From NCBI GenBank assembly GCA_963920575.1, contig OY986973.1, positions 9,582,607-9,646,606 on the forward strand: 64,000 bases of DNA, in the 5' to 3' direction. Origin of the DNA: Narthecium ossifragum. Its lineage: Eukaryota > Streptophyta > Magnoliopsida > Dioscoreales > Nartheciaceae. Below the pieces are notes generated by a model. The model ran no database searches, was not told the DNA's origin, and worked only from the letters and a program-made list of their open reading frames with translations. Both the position numbers and the translations under genes were made by a program. Shown piece by piece: positions 47,441-60,253 of the stretch. Every line of letters starts with the position of its first letter. The stretch's first letter is position 1.

Positions 47441-50400
47441 TGTGATTGTTTTAACAGCTTTCCTAACCAATTGTGCATAATCATTTAATGCTTTGTGGGT
47501 TAATCGAGGGATTTATGAGCCTCGGGAATGCTTAGTATAAATGGATCGACGGTGTGCCCTTTACCGCTTTATGATTAACCGGGAGAGTAATGCCTCTCGG
47601 GAATGTGTAGATAAATGGGCCGAAGGTGTGCCCTAGTTTTATGTAGATTATATTTGTTTCATGTTGCTTGGCCGGGGTTGTGCCCCTGTTGTAGAATTTT
47701 GATTAACGGCTCATGTATGTAGTTGTAAAGCCGAAATTTAGATTGCATGTAATGCTTATTTGTTTGGTTAGCCTCGTGGAGGCTTGTGGGCATGTTGCAC
47801 CCTTATTTTCTCTTGTTTAGACCCTTACTATTATATGCTATGCCTAGCCCTGTTTATTGTTGTGGCATATTATTGCATGCATGTATTCTTATTTATGTGT
47901 GTGTGAGCATTCATATATTTGGTTGCATTAGAAGTATAAGGCTAGGGTGTGGGCGAATAGGGGTTTCGCCGATCCGAGGGCTCGGACAGCTCGGATCTAG
48001 CCATAGGACCGAGGCTGGATATAGCAAGGTTTAGGACGTGAATTATTGTGCAAATCTTGTGATATCGATGTTAATGTCTAGTTGGCTACTATTATATTGC
48101 TTTTGAGTTTTAGAGGTCGTGTCGGTTCTCTAATATCAAGTGTTAAGGATGGTTATTGATGTCTCTGACATGTGTCCCTATGCAGTGGTTTCCTGCTTGG
48201 CAACGGTGTTCCCACCTCAGTTCTGATTTTGGTTTCTCCCAGCGTGGTTGGTTGAGAAAGGTGGGATCCCTAGGGAATCGATGGGGTTATGGGGCCCCTT
48301 GGCATCCTTTAGATTTAGGCGGAGAAATGACACTGTTGTTGTTGCCCCTCCTTTGTGAGTGTCGTAGACTAGAACCCTACTGAACTTTGTTACTCACTCC
48401 TACCCCGGCTGTGTGTGCAGGTGCAGGCGCTAGCTCTTCTACTATAGTTCCAGCTGGACATACCTTTCGCGGCGGGTCGACTTCAGGACATGCTTGAGAA
48501 TCTTGAGGGCACAGCTGTAGTTTTATATATTTTTGTTGTACAATTATAATTCAAAAATTATATTAAATGTATAATTTCCCTCTTTGAGGAATCTGATTGT
48601 ATCTATTGCATAATTGAGGAACAATTGTACTTTTGAATCTTGTATCATTATGTATCGCGCCAGATTGGAAGTAAATAGTAGTAGGTCGGCTCATGTCCTA
48701 ATCCGGATAGGTTTTTTGTGTCGGGGCGTGACAGGCGGTGGTTGGTATTTAGCAAACCTGCCCGACATGTATATGGACCCACATAGCTCAGGGGACTTCA
48801 ATTACCCCAGGTATAGTATTCTTCATTGTCATCCGGTCGACCCACTCATCATCATCTGAGAATTCATCTGGTAACTTCTCTTCATATTGTATTGGAGTAA
48901 GCGGCACTGGATCATCAATACCTTCGTCATGAGGTATTGGCTCATTGCTCAACACAGTATCCTTGATCCAACTGTCATCGGGATCATCATGACGATCTTC
49001 AACATCAACACCTAGCGAGGGGTTTCGAGATGTTGACAACATACAATCAACTCTGTGGTCACGACCGACATCTTCATCATATCGATGGCCCCCATGGGAA
49101 CTCAATGGGTCAACATCAAAAGCATGATGTGTGTCCCTTGTTCGAACTCGGAGTAGCTTGCATGTATTCTTGAGTCGACCATACATCCCCTTGGATGGTA
49201 AGACCTCTATTTTTATATACAAGCGAACTCATGAACAAGGGGGCAAACAGACATGTAACATTATCTGTTTGATAATAAATTACTTACTGTGATGTTTGAT
49301 GTCCGAATATGGGAGCACCACAATACCAAAGAGAGACGTTATCTATTGAATCGTCTCCTCGTTATAGTAAGCATGTAAATTCACCAAATGTCATGTTATT
49401 TGGAGGGTTGTTGTTGACTTCGACACCAATTCACATCAAGAACAATTGTATGCTTGAAATGATTGGTTAAAGGCCAAGAACGCCATCGGTGTCGCTATCA
49501 TCCTTTATCTCTACGATGCGGTACATGCTTTCTCTCATTGGATATTTACAAGCTATTCCAATGTCGAAATACTCTGGATTATATCCAGTTAAGTCAAACA
49601 TTAGAGCCTTCAAGTCCGCATAACTTGCATTCTTTTTTATCCTAATAGGTTTCATTCAGCTGCCTATATACTCAAAATCACTCGCGTTACCTTTTAATTC
49701 CACATTTCCGTCCATCCGACACTGTCACACCCCGATCAAGAAAACCCATCCGGTCAGGGGCGTGAGGGTTCCTAATCTATTCAATCCATATGTGGCGCTT
49801 TTATAATAAAATAACACAACTAATTAACAATTGATCTGGGTCAATATTAAAATCTCTAATATAATTCAAGATTCTAATACAGAACTGATTCTCAAGACAT
49901 TTATAAAACTATTTCAAAAATCTTTACATAAGGAAATTATATATTTAAATAATCAAATAAGAGTAACTGAAGCCCAAGTCCTCCAACACCTTCAGAGATC
50001 GATGCGCTACCAAGAGTCTGTCCAGCAGATGCTACAGAAGAAGAGCTGACGTCTGCACCTGCAAACGCAGTCCGGGTAGGAGTGAGCGATAAGCTCAGCA
50101 TGATTCTATTTTACGTCACACTAAAAGGAGAAAAACAACAACAGTGTCGTTACCCGACCAAGTTTAAGATATGCCAAGGGTCCCATAACCCATCGATATC
50201 CCAAGGGCTCCCATCATGAACCTCTCTCTTGAACATGTTACCTAGACATCCTAAGCACCAACAGGGGAAAAGGTACCATGCGGGATCTCCCTTATCCAAG
50301 CGGAATCACCACACTTGGGGACCATGTCGGGAACGCATCGACAACCATCCTTAGCACATGACCTTGGAGAAACGACACGACCTCTAAACCTCAATCAAAA

Positions 50401-51847
50401 TAATTGCAGCCAACTAAACAGAAATCCTCAATAACAACAGATTATTATCATAAATCGCATCCTACACCTTGCTACCCAGCCTCGGTCCTACGGCAAGATC
50501 TGAGCTGCCCGAGAGCCTCGGATCGGCAATCAACCCATCGTCCACAACCTAGCCTAATGCTTCTAATGCAAACAAAAGTGCATGCAATGCTCAGGCACAA
50601 ATACAGAAGTATGAGCATGCAACAGTATGTCAATTAATAGATACAAGTCTGGGTGTAGCCTACAACTCGCCAAAAGGGTATACATAGCAATGGTTTATGG
50701 AAATCGGAAATATTTATTCTATACGTCCCAAGGGGTGAGACCCCCTTGGTTCACCCACATGTCACTGATGTGTTGCGAACGTGTCGTTAAAACATTGCAA
50801 ACTCAATCAAATATTAAATTTATAATCCTTATTCAATCACTACACTACTAGGTAGAATAGCAGTGAAGTCCGGAGTTGAACCACATGGAATTTACCAGGA
50901 AAGATTGAAATCAATTCTCAAAACTCTAAACCTAAGCAACAAAAGCAATGAAAAGTTTGAGTTAACCTAAAACTATCTAAGGAAAGCAATTAAAGATGAT
51001 CAATTCGAATATATGGATATGTGAGGACCCGTCCCTCTATACCTAATCCGACCGCGTTAGGTCGAGGGTCTGGTTTGGTTGGTTTTGGCTTGGCTGGCCT
51101 TGTTCAATGATCGCTTCTATCGTTGCTGCTCCAAGGGCATTTTTGTAATTTGCCCTTGTGGAGTTGGGTTTCACACCAGTGTAGCACACACACGGCCTTG
51201 GATTGATGTATGTGAATGATTAGAACCTTAAGGGTACCTCCGATCAGAAGATCGGAGCTCGACTGGGAAAGATCGAATTAGACGACAGAGATCGAATCCT
51301 GATCTCTATAAATACCCTGACTTTCTCTCTCTTTCCTTTTCTCTTTTCTTCTTCTCCTGTTGTTTGCTCTCTCTCTCTCTCTCTCTTGTCGGCTGTGCTA
51401 GAGCTTCGGGTTATGGATTTCGAGGAGCAGATCTTGGCGATCAGACTTGGGGATTACGTGGAGGAGTTGCCCTGTTAGCACATGTAGGTGTTTCTAACCC
51501 GATCGTGTGGTCGGGTTTACCTAGGATAGGTTTATTGTGTTTTTGATATAGTTATGCATGTTAGAATATTGTGTAACTTAATACGGTAGTGTAATGGCTT
51601 GTGTAGAGTGTTCGTACTGGATGATTTCGTATTTTATCGAACGATTTTCGTATTATCATTGGTTTTTATCGGTTTTGCCTGTTTAGACCTAGGTTTGGGT
51701 TTTAACAATCAAATCTTGTTTTCTTCATACCAATAGAATCCCTACCATATGTTACGCGTGCCTGCAAAGTTTCATCATGTTCTAATGAGCTTTGATAGAT
51801 CAAATCCAAAAAATTGGATTTATGATACTGTTCTTAGGAACTGTTCA

Positions 51848-54245
51848 TGTCACACCCCGACCCAGAAAACCCATCCAGGACGAGGCGTGAGGGTCCTAAC
51901 ACTATTCATCATCAACCGGCGCAGTACAAAGCGGAAAAGACGAATAATTTAAACAATTATATTTCAGAGGTTAAACAGATTCAATCATAAAATGTCATCA
52001 AGTTCTAATATACATATTTATACAAAATCCCAAAGGTTCTCCAAGAGTTACAACATATACAAATATAAAAAAGGTACAACAATTAATCCTCCAGCAACCT
52101 CAAGCGCCTCTGGATGTACTCGCGCCGCCAAAAGCCGAACCTGCTGGCTCCACTGAGGAAGAACTGCCGCCTGCACCTGCAAACGCAGCCGGGGTAGGAG
52201 TGAGCGATAAGCTCAGTAGGGTTCTACTCTACGGCACACTGAAGGGAGGAAAACAACAACAGTATTATCCCCTAGCTCAAGTCTAACGGATGCCACGGGT
52301 CCCATAGCCCAGTTGATGTCCCAAGGGCTCCTGTCATGAAACCTCTCTCCTAAACAAGTTACCAGGAGGCCAAGGAACAGTAACATGCAAAATCACCCTT
52401 ACCCAAGCTGGGATACCAAGCCTTGGGGAACCATGTCGGGAACGCATCAACGTCCATCCTTAGCACTTGGCTTTGGGAGACAACACGACCTCTAAACCTC
52501 AAACACCGATCAAAGTCAACTAGCGTAAATCCTCAAAGACATGAGACTTGATCAACAATCACACCCTACTCCTGACTACCCATCCACGGTCCTAAGGCTA
52601 GATCCGAGCTACCCGAGAGCCTCGGATCGGCGACCTAAGCCATCGCCCACCTAACCTCAAATGCCTCTAATGCATACAATGCATGAGCCTAGGCAAACAT
52701 CTATCCTAGATGTCTCTACATGCCACATCAGCAGTTAAAGGTTCAACAGATATACAATAGCCCTCGGCACTCGCCGGCAAGAGGCTAAGGTTCCACAATT
52801 TCTCATTAGCTAGCACTCATTGCTAACTAATGGCTAAGTACACCAATACGCAATTAACAACATCTAAACTTGTATTTAAAGGCAAACCACACATCAATCT
52901 ATTCAAAGGAAGACAACATTCGATTCAATCCTCAAGACCGATGGAAATCTCTCGAAAACCTCATGAAATCCATCCACATACTTTCCAATACGCTTAGATG
53001 TTAATCACGAATCAAATCCCTCCAAGAAAAGCCAGAAAACCAAGTCCAAGTGGTCACGGACGAAGCCACGGTCGATCCGGGGATCGACCGTGAGACCACG
53101 GATGATGCCACGGTCGATCCACCGATCGACCGTGAGGCCAAAACGAAGAAAACCCCATGGGCGACGGTCGATCGACCGTCGAGAGCCCAAAATGGGACAG
53201 AGCCTCACGGACGATGCGACGGTCGATCCGACTGTCGACCGTGAGGCGGGATGAAAAAGGAGAAAGGACCCACGGTCGATCGACCCATCGACCGTGGGAG
53301 GCCAAAATCCCGACAGAGCCTGACGATCAATGCGACGGTCGATCCGACGGTCGACCGCCAGGCCCAGAAAGCGTAAAACAACAAGTGACGGTCGATGCAC
53401 CGATCGACCGTCGAGCTCTTGGCACAGTTCATCAGAACAGTGCCGGAAATCCATTTCTTTGGATTTTAAGTATCAAATCATGTTGGAATTAAATGAGATT
53501 TTGCAAGCAAGTGTATTTAGCCAAGGGGAAACTAGTGGAGTGAAGAAAACCAGGTTTTGATGGTTAAATCCCCTATCTAGGTCCAAATGGACGAAAACCG
53601 ACAAAACGGCGATAATACGGAAACCAACCGTTAAAATACGGAAATCCACTGATAGGAATACTGGAAACAAGCTATACTACACATGCATTGATCCACACAG
53701 CATTCTAACACATGCACCTACAGCGAAAGCTCATAAAACCTATCCTAGGAGAACCCGATCCAAGGATCGATGTAGAAACACCTACTTGAGCAAGTAGGGG
53801 AGCTCCTCCACGCGTGCCACCAGCCGAGTCGCCAAGATCCGCGATCCGAAGCCCAATCCTCCAAACCCTAGTCCAGCCGAAGGAGAGAGAGAGAGAGAAG
53901 GAGAAAATGACAGGTGAAGGAGGAGAGAGAGAAAGAGAGAAAGAGACTTGGCTTATATAGACATTCCAAGCCTATCTCAGCCGTCCAAATCGATCTTTCC
54001 CGATCGAGCTCCGATCCTCCGATCGGACGCACCCTAGGGATTCTAATCAAACTCATACATCAATCAAAGTCAGTGTGTGGAACGCGGGTGTGAAACAGAC
54101 CACCAGAGGGCATATTTATCAAAATGCCCCCGAGGTCCAAAACCGCCACACGATCGCCCGATCGTGCCCGACGCGGAACCAAACCAACAGGAAACCGGCT
54201 CTCAACCCACGTGGTCGAGTCAGGTATGAGGGACGGGCCCTCACA
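51848..54245 (-). mobile_element. Long solo LTR F2 (2398 bp) with exact GTTCA duplication
   Basis: TGTCACACCCCGACCC at the left and GGGCCCTCACA at the right, GTTCA on both sides (51843-51847, 54246-54250). Sense is the - strand: a TATA-like CTATATAAG near 53955 and CT-rich leader, then the donor-like AA|GTAGGTGTTTCTAC near 53790 and the acceptor-like TTTGCAG|GTGCAGGCGGC near 52180. No gag or pol. It carries the palindromic minisatellite at 53050-53415. Confidence 0.9.
53050..53415. repeat. Palindromic minisatellite in F2 (six stem-loop units)
   Basis: Six units of the type CACGGTCGATC - 2 to 6 bp - GATCGACCGTG, spaced roughly 50-70 bp. The arms change together: some units are CACGG/CCGTG, others GACGG/CCGTC. 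Spacers also recur (GACAGAGCCT-ACG). Open frames here on both strands are by-products of the repeat. Confidence 0.85.
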
Positions 54246-54254
54246 GTTCACCAG

Positions 54255-54460
54255 GCTTGACGGTCGACCGTCGGATCGACTGTCAGTTATTGGCACGTTT
54301 AATACGGGTCTTACGGTCGACCGTCGGATCGACCATCGCATCGACTGTGAGGCTCTGTCTCCATTTTGACTTCCCAGGGTTGATATCCCGATCGACCGTG
54401 ACCCTTCCTTACCTTTTTCCCTCCAGCTCCACGGTTGACCGTCGCATCGACCGTGAGTCC
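54255..54460. repeat. Palindromic minisatellite in H1
   Basis: GACGGTCGACCGTCGGATCG, ACGGTCGACCGTCGGATCG and CATCGACTGTGAG units, the same motif as in F2 but with the central GGTCGACC form dominant. Confidence 0.75.
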
Positions 54461-55712
54461 TAGAATAGTGTTTTCTGGCTTCATTTGACTGGTTTTCATT
54501 CATGATAGATATCCAATCATATTAGAAAGCATGCATGCTATTATCAAAGGGTTTTCGATGGATTTTGATCGATTTTGGGATTTGATCATGGATTTACCCC
54601 TTTTGGTGAATCTATAGTTTGTCATGCATTTAAATACCTAGTTGGATGGTAAACTTAAATGCTTCTTGCTTGCTTGGCCATTTTCTAGTTATGAGTGCTA
54701 GCTTACGCTGAATTGTGGAACTTTAGCCCATTTCTGGCGTGTGCCGAGGGCTATTGTATAAACTATTGAACTAGTAAATGTTGTTTGCCATATAGAAACA
54801 CCTAAGCTAGATGCTTGTATAGGTGTATGCATTATATGCATTAGAGGCATTTGAGGTTATGCGTGGGCGAATAGGGATTTCATCGATCTAGGGCTCTGGC
54901 AGCTCGGATCTAGCTTTAAGACCGAGGCTGGGTAGCAAGGTCCAAGATGCGATTGTATTGTCAAATCTCTGTATTCTCGAGGTTGTTGTTTAGTCGGCTA
55001 TATTATATTGATTGAGGTGTAGAGGTCGTGTCGGACTTCGTGCCCTTTGTGCTAAGAGCGTCAGCTTAGGTTGGAAAGGCAGGCATCGCACCAGGGGTCT
55101 GCTGGATCCCCTTGTGGAGGCAGGATCGCACCTGAGGTATGTTGGATCCCCTTGTCCACCCTGAGTTTCGGTTGTTCTTTGCCCTAAACGAGGGTAGTCT
55201 TGGACCTGACGCCTTAGACATTGGACAGTGGTCGGCACAGTTGTAGTTTCCCAGCTTCTTCTGTGTGACGTAGAGTAGAACCCTACTGAGCTTATTGTTC
55301 ACTCCTACATGGGTTGCGTTTGCAGGTGCAGGCGTCAGCTCTTCTTTTGCGATACCAGCTGGATAGGCGTTGGTGGCGCAGTGACTTCAGGAGGTGCTCG
55401 AGGATCCTGAGGTGTTGACAGCTTCAACAATTCCTTTTATTATAGATTACTTTTGATAGATGTATTAAATGTATAATCTCCCTCTTCGAGGATTAGATGT
55501 TTATGAATCTGTATTTGAGGAGTAAATTGTATAATTCAGAGGTTTGTATGAATTATGTAATCATGTTTACTCTGATGTTAATTTGGAACTGTTTTAAATA
55601 GTAGTTTATTAGAAATTACTATGTTGCCCCTCTGATAGAATTGTTCAAATTAGTTGTGAAATTGTTATATAAATGCGGCAGAGATGATGTGAATAATAGT
55701 ATGAACCCTCAT

Positions 55713-58127
55713 TGTAGCGTCCCGACCCGCGAAGGCCCAACCGAGCCGGGCGACGCGAACCGGAACCTAACTAATTGCGGAATAATTTTGATGAGAGGTT
55801 CCCTCTAATCTATAGGTCTCCCTAAACAGTTCATAAGCACCCTTATTAAAACAATAATCAACAACCTCAAAAGATATAATATTATATTCAAATCCTAAAA
55901 AGGGTTTACTTTTATACAACATACACCCGTAGGAGACTATCTAAACAAAAAGGGTGTAGAAAACTATCAACGCTCCTCAAGTACCGCCAGACGCCGCCGC
56001 GTCACCAAACACCTGCCCGCTAGGGGCCACTGAAGAAGAGTTGCTGCCTGCACCTGTAAAACACACCCCGGGTAGGAGTGAGCATAAAGCTCAGTAGGGT
56101 TCTACACTACAATACACAGAAAAGGGAGGGAACACAACAGTGTCGCCCCCAAGCCAGGGTTGGGTATGCTGCAAGGGCACCGTAACCCTTCACCGGTGTC
56201 CCTAGGCATATCCAACCATGGTCACCCCAACGAACTGGGCTCATCCTGGATACACCTAGTGTCGCAGGATTTCAGCTGTGGTCATCCAAAACAGACTGCG
56301 TTCACACTGGTCGCCACTGCTGCGGGGTTCCAACTATGATCACCTAAAATAGACTGGGCCCATACTGGTCTCCTTCGCGGGCAGGAACAGGCACTGCCTG
56401 GGCCGGTACTAGCCCCCTCATCCCCCAAAGAACACAAACCGACACCGGTTGCACCCTCAACTCCCGGCTCGGGGCCGACACAACCTCTAAATCTCGATCA
56501 ACAAGAGAATTCCAGTCATCTAAACCTATCATCAAGATCGACAGAATACTACAATCCAACCTGGACCTTACTACCCGCCAAGGTCCTAGAGCAAATTCTG
56601 AGCTACTCGAAAGCCTCGGATCGACGATCAACCCATCGCCCACGCCCTATCCTTATGCATCTAATGCACAACAGAAATGCATGCTATGATCATACGCAAG
56701 TAAGAGGTAAGCATGCAACCGTATGATAAAAACAACACACAAATTCAACTGGATCACTGCAGCAATACTACCAACCGCTGCTAGCCAATCCGCAACAGGT
56801 CCCGGCATTACGACGGTACCGCGACCGTCAATCACAGACTCCTGCAACGGGAAGCAACCCCGAAAACTCAGATGAACATATAATATAATATTATATGTTC
56901 AGAACATATAATATTATTTAAATCATCAAGATCCTCTAATTAGAGACTAAGCGACCTCATCGATCCGACGTCCAAACGATATCGGATTCGAGATCCAACT
57001 TAGAAAACCGTAGATAAATATGCTGGGATCAACATACCCAAAACCGGGAAACATTCGACGGCTCGATTACCCGAAAAACACTAATCAAAACCACTAATAT
57101 CACTAATTACCTTTAATTGCTGCAACGCAGCCCATTCGTAGGAAAATCATAACAATTCATAGGAAAAATATGAAACTGGTTGGGTCTGAGAGTAGACTCA
57201 AAGATCTACAACTCTCATGTTCATAATAAATCAAGATCATGCATGCACAGACCGAAAAACGTGCCGTAAACCGGTTGTTCTTCAAGAACAGAGAAATCGG
57301 AAAATGCGACCTTAAACATGCTAAAAACCAAGTAAAATCTCAATCAAATCTTATGAACAACATAAATTAAGCTAAACAAGAGGCGCCCAAAAACACCAAG
57401 AACACCTAGATCTACCGGCTAGATTAAGAGAAAACCCCCTATTAACCCACGTAGGTAGAAACCTACCGGAAACACCAATCTCGGCTGAATCCCTGCTGTA
57501 CAATCACCAAACTGGCTTCAAACCAAGCCAAAGATCTTCCTCTCGCTGCCACGAATCCAACGAGCCCTTAAGCACGCAAAATGATGGCCGGAGGAGGGAG
57601 AACGGAGGGGAAGAAGATGGATGCCGGAAACAGGGGAAACAAGGCCGCGGGAAGAAGAAGGAAGAAGGAGAAGGAAGAAGAAGGAGAAGAGAAAGAAGGA
57701 GAAGGAAAGGCCAGGGGAGGGGAAGAAGAAGAGGATAAGGGAGAGGAGAGAAGAGAAAGTCTTCTCTCCCTCTGACAGTGGAGAGCGACGACCAACGGCG
57801 GTCGTCCTTTCAAAAATCCACCGCCATGACTTTCTGGCACAGGAAGATCGATCTTCTTTTCAAGGAAGATCGATCTCCTTAGCAAGGAAGATCGATCTCC
57901 TTCACCCAAAAAGTCAAACTTGGGCTAAAACACAAGCCCAAGCTCGGATCTTCCAATCCCGGGTTCACCTAACCATTCTAAACAAACACAAACACGGTCA
58001 GTGTGTGCACCCACGGGTGTGAAACAAACCGACAAGACGTAATTTACCAAATTGGCCTTGCGGTCTACAACGAGCCACGGGCCTGACCCAAGCGGTCGAC
58101 CCAGGAGTAGAGGGACAGGTCCTCACA
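55713..58127 (-). mobile_element. Long solo LTR F3 (2415 bp), nested in H1
   Basis: Starts TGTAGCGTCCCGACCC and ends GGACAGGTCCTCACA. Flanks CTCAT and CTCAC; comparison with sister LTRs shows CTCAC was the original target. More diverged from the other copies. It keeps the conserved block GGGTAGGAGTGAGC-TAAGCTCAGTAGGGTTCTAC near 56065. Its palindromes are AAGATCGATCTT (57840-57905) rather than the GGTCGACC type. Confidence 0.85.
57838..57905. repeat. GATCGATC palindromes in F3
   Basis: Three copies of AGGAAGATCGATCT-CTT spaced 22-24 bp. Each is a palindrome of 12 or more bases. Confidence 0.85.
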
Positions 58128-58176
58128 CTCACGCCCAAGACCGAATGGGTTTTCTGAGTCGGGGTGTGACAGAATA

Positions 58177-59340
58177 GGTGACTTAGGAATTACTCAATCC
58201 GCCCTACTTTCGCCTTCAATCTTCTCTAGTTATCCTCTTGTTCTATTCTCTAAACATTATGGATCCACAACTTCTTAACCTTACATGTATCCCTAAAAGA
58301 AAGTAAGTGTTTTCCAAAGGCATACTTTTATTTTCAATTAGCATAGCTTGTCTTCGGGGTAACCTTAGCACAATCTATCATCACAAAGTATAAAGTATCT
58401 CATCGGGTATTCACAAACCACATTAAAACTATCTTATAGATCTCTCCCATCAATCACCGAAATCAATTAGGCCTAAAAATACGTCAAGGAACTCTGTTCC
58501 CTCAACTCGATTAACATTAAAATCAAATCCATAAGATCATGTCTTCAAAATATTACAAGAGTCAAACCAAAGAAGATAAAAAACTACGCCAGGGTTTCAT
58601 GAATAATCCTAAGTACAATAATTAGCAACTTATCTTTTAGATGAACGCCATCGGCTTGGAATAAGAAGCTATCACCATCCGCATCCTCGTCGTCTTCTTT
58701 TTCCTTCTCCAAAAATAGTCGAAAAGATGAGAAATTTGGATTGAATAACCCTATTTATAAAAGAACTCCCGAAATTAGAGTTTGAGTTGAGTTGGACTTA
58801 AATTACAACTCGGATTTTCTGAATTAAGTCTGGCAGTCTTATTCCGAGCGTAGATGAGCCCAATCAGTTCGGAATCGGAAACTTTGTCCAACACAAAAGT
58901 TGTAGATTAGGAAGTTCTCTGTCATATTCCGAATATTTTATAATATTTGGACTTATCCCCTATATTTGACAAATATTCTTGTGAACGTCAACGGACCAGT
59001 TTTCCAACAGCTATATATCTTTATCTTCTTCAAAACTGGTATCAATCTATAAGGAGTCTCGCAAAAATGTCCAACATGAAAGTTGTAGCTCTTGAAGTCT
59101 TCTATCACTTACTACATTTCCAGAATATTTAGATTTATACAGAATTTTTGGAGAATATTCTCCTGACATGCGACGAAGCAGTATTTATCACATAAATTCA
59201 TCTTTTTAGTCGAATTTTTTGTATTCTTCTCAAATCATAATTAAACCTGAAATCAACTAACAAACTATTAAATATAACTCTAAGCCAAACAAAGGTAAAT
59301 TAAGGGGTTTAATTATAAATAATTCATGACTCATCAGCCA
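58177..59340. other. Unassigned sequence inside F1
   Basis: AT-rich. With 50845-51019 it may form one more element interrupted by H1; the phrase GTGAAGTCCGGAGTTGAACCAC near 50863 resembles the edge of other plant retroelements. I could not find its ends. No protein recognised. Confidence 0.35.
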
Positions 59341-60253
59341 CACGCAGGGCCTATGCATTATAATAACATATAATAATGAAAAGCTCAATTTAACGAATTA
59401 AAGCAAACGAACTACTACTAAATTCTGAAACTCATAACTTCTGATCTAACCGTCCGATTGACGTGAAACATATCGAAAAATCAAATCAATCAGATAAAGC
59501 AAAATCACTTAAAGTCACTAAATCACATATCGAAAGATCGGATCAATCAGATAAAGCAAAATCACTTAAAGTCACTAATTAAATTGGCTGCTTTGTTCTG
59601 CACAGCATGGCAATTTAATTCACAATAAATCTTACATATATTTAAAAAATGTGAAACTAGTTGGAATCGAAAGATAACTCAGAGATATACAAGTTTTATG
59701 TTGAAGATTAACTGAGATCATGCACGTAAAAACCATAAAGCAAGATAGAACATAGCTATTTCTGCTAGAACATAAATCCGAGAATAAATCAAGGAAAAAC
59801 TCAAATAAATCCGGTTTAAATTCAACCAAAAGCCAATCAAGCTTCAAACATATATTAATCATACCTAGGATAACCATCTATCATACTTAGGATAACCATC
59901 TAGTATATATTGATCAACTAATTAAGCAAACAAACATCCTAGAACACTTAAACAAGATTTAAGTGAAGAAAACCTACAGTTCTACGCTAATCCACGATTA
60001 ATCTGTGCAAGAGAGGTATGGATATGCTCCTCCCCTTGTTGCCGACCTCTCCAAGCCTCTGGAACGGCCTCCCATCGCGAATCCAAGCACCGATGAAGAG
60101 AAGAGAAGAACACGGAAAAACAGAGGGTTTCCACGAGTCTTTATAGACCCGTGTCCGATTGGTCGCTCGGGGAGCGATCGATCGGTCTATGTCGGTTCAC
60201 CGTCCTTATCTGGACACGTCAAAGGCGGTGCCGACATAGGGTCCGACTAGTCG

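Larger units (their letters stand above)
44911..48733 (+). mobile_element. Long solo LTR B1 inserted in the MULE transposase
   Basis: Sense + strand: begins TGTGAGGACC and ends GGGGCGTGACA. Removing it rejoins the transposase frame. The 5-bp target duplication is worn (AGTGG against GGCGG). Without the nested 1263-bp element the LTR is about 2.56 kb. A TATA box (CTATAAATAC) is at 45181, followed by a CT-rich leader. A donor-like CAT|GTAGGTGTTTCTA lies near 45340 and a conserved acceptor-like TGTGCAG|GTGCAGGCG at about 48421. It also contains a (TA)n microsatellite (47381-47438) and GATCGATC palindromes (46985-47170). No gag or pol coding is present. Confidence 0.8.
40370..49715 (-). pseudogene. 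MULE transposase fused to a plant mobile domain (PMD), broken
   Basis: Cut-and-paste transposase of MuDR type. It starts at 49715 (MDGNVELKG), has a stop after 19 codons, then a PB1-like N-terminus (49655-49467) and an acidic linker (49222-48788). The core resumes after the LTR insertion: TCRAGLLNTNH joins HYCTVEFICGII across 48734/44910. Catalytic landmarks are SIDGTHPYGKYLGTLLVAT (near 44550), IISDRH (near 44360) and NWSESLNNVFKGA (near 44050). A SWIM finger CSCGQFQ...CPHNLAVC is at about 43781-43720 and a CCHC knuckle CNMCNKTGHNKATC near 43480. Next is a PMD (43023-42150: RLDRCLITTLVERWRP, EMTITLPEVGILMGLPVD, AYILYALGCLIV). The PMD tail continues to about 41600 and a basic end reaches 40370. 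Several frameshifts and stops plus two LTR insertions disable it. Confidence 0.85.
51020..58171 (+). mobile_element. Long solo LTR H1, nested in F1 and itself carrying F2 and F3
   Basis: Begins TGTGAGGACCCG at 51020 and ends GGGGTGTGACA at 58171. Flanks GGATA and GAATA form a 5-bp duplication with one mismatch. Its body is split in three by F2 (51848-54245) and F3 (55713-58127); the joined length is 2329 bp. TATA box TATAAAT at 51307, CT-rich leader, donor-like CAT|GTAGGTGTTTCTA at about 51482, acceptor-like TTTGCAG|GTGCAGGCG at about 55325. Palindromic minisatellite at 54255-54460. Confidence 0.85.

Noticed and set aside
44911..48733. Complete LTR retrotransposon
   Set aside because: No second LTR, no primer-binding site, no gag or pol; it is a single long LTR with a nested TIR element.
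53050..53415. CRISPR-like array
   Set aside because: Units are palindromes with variable arms and irregular spacing in a plant genome; no cas genes and no fixed direct repeat.
53005..54503. Frames of 100-150 residues with RRSTVGSTV-like repeats
   Set aside because: They arise from the palindromic minisatellites (GGTCGAT units) and shift frame between units.
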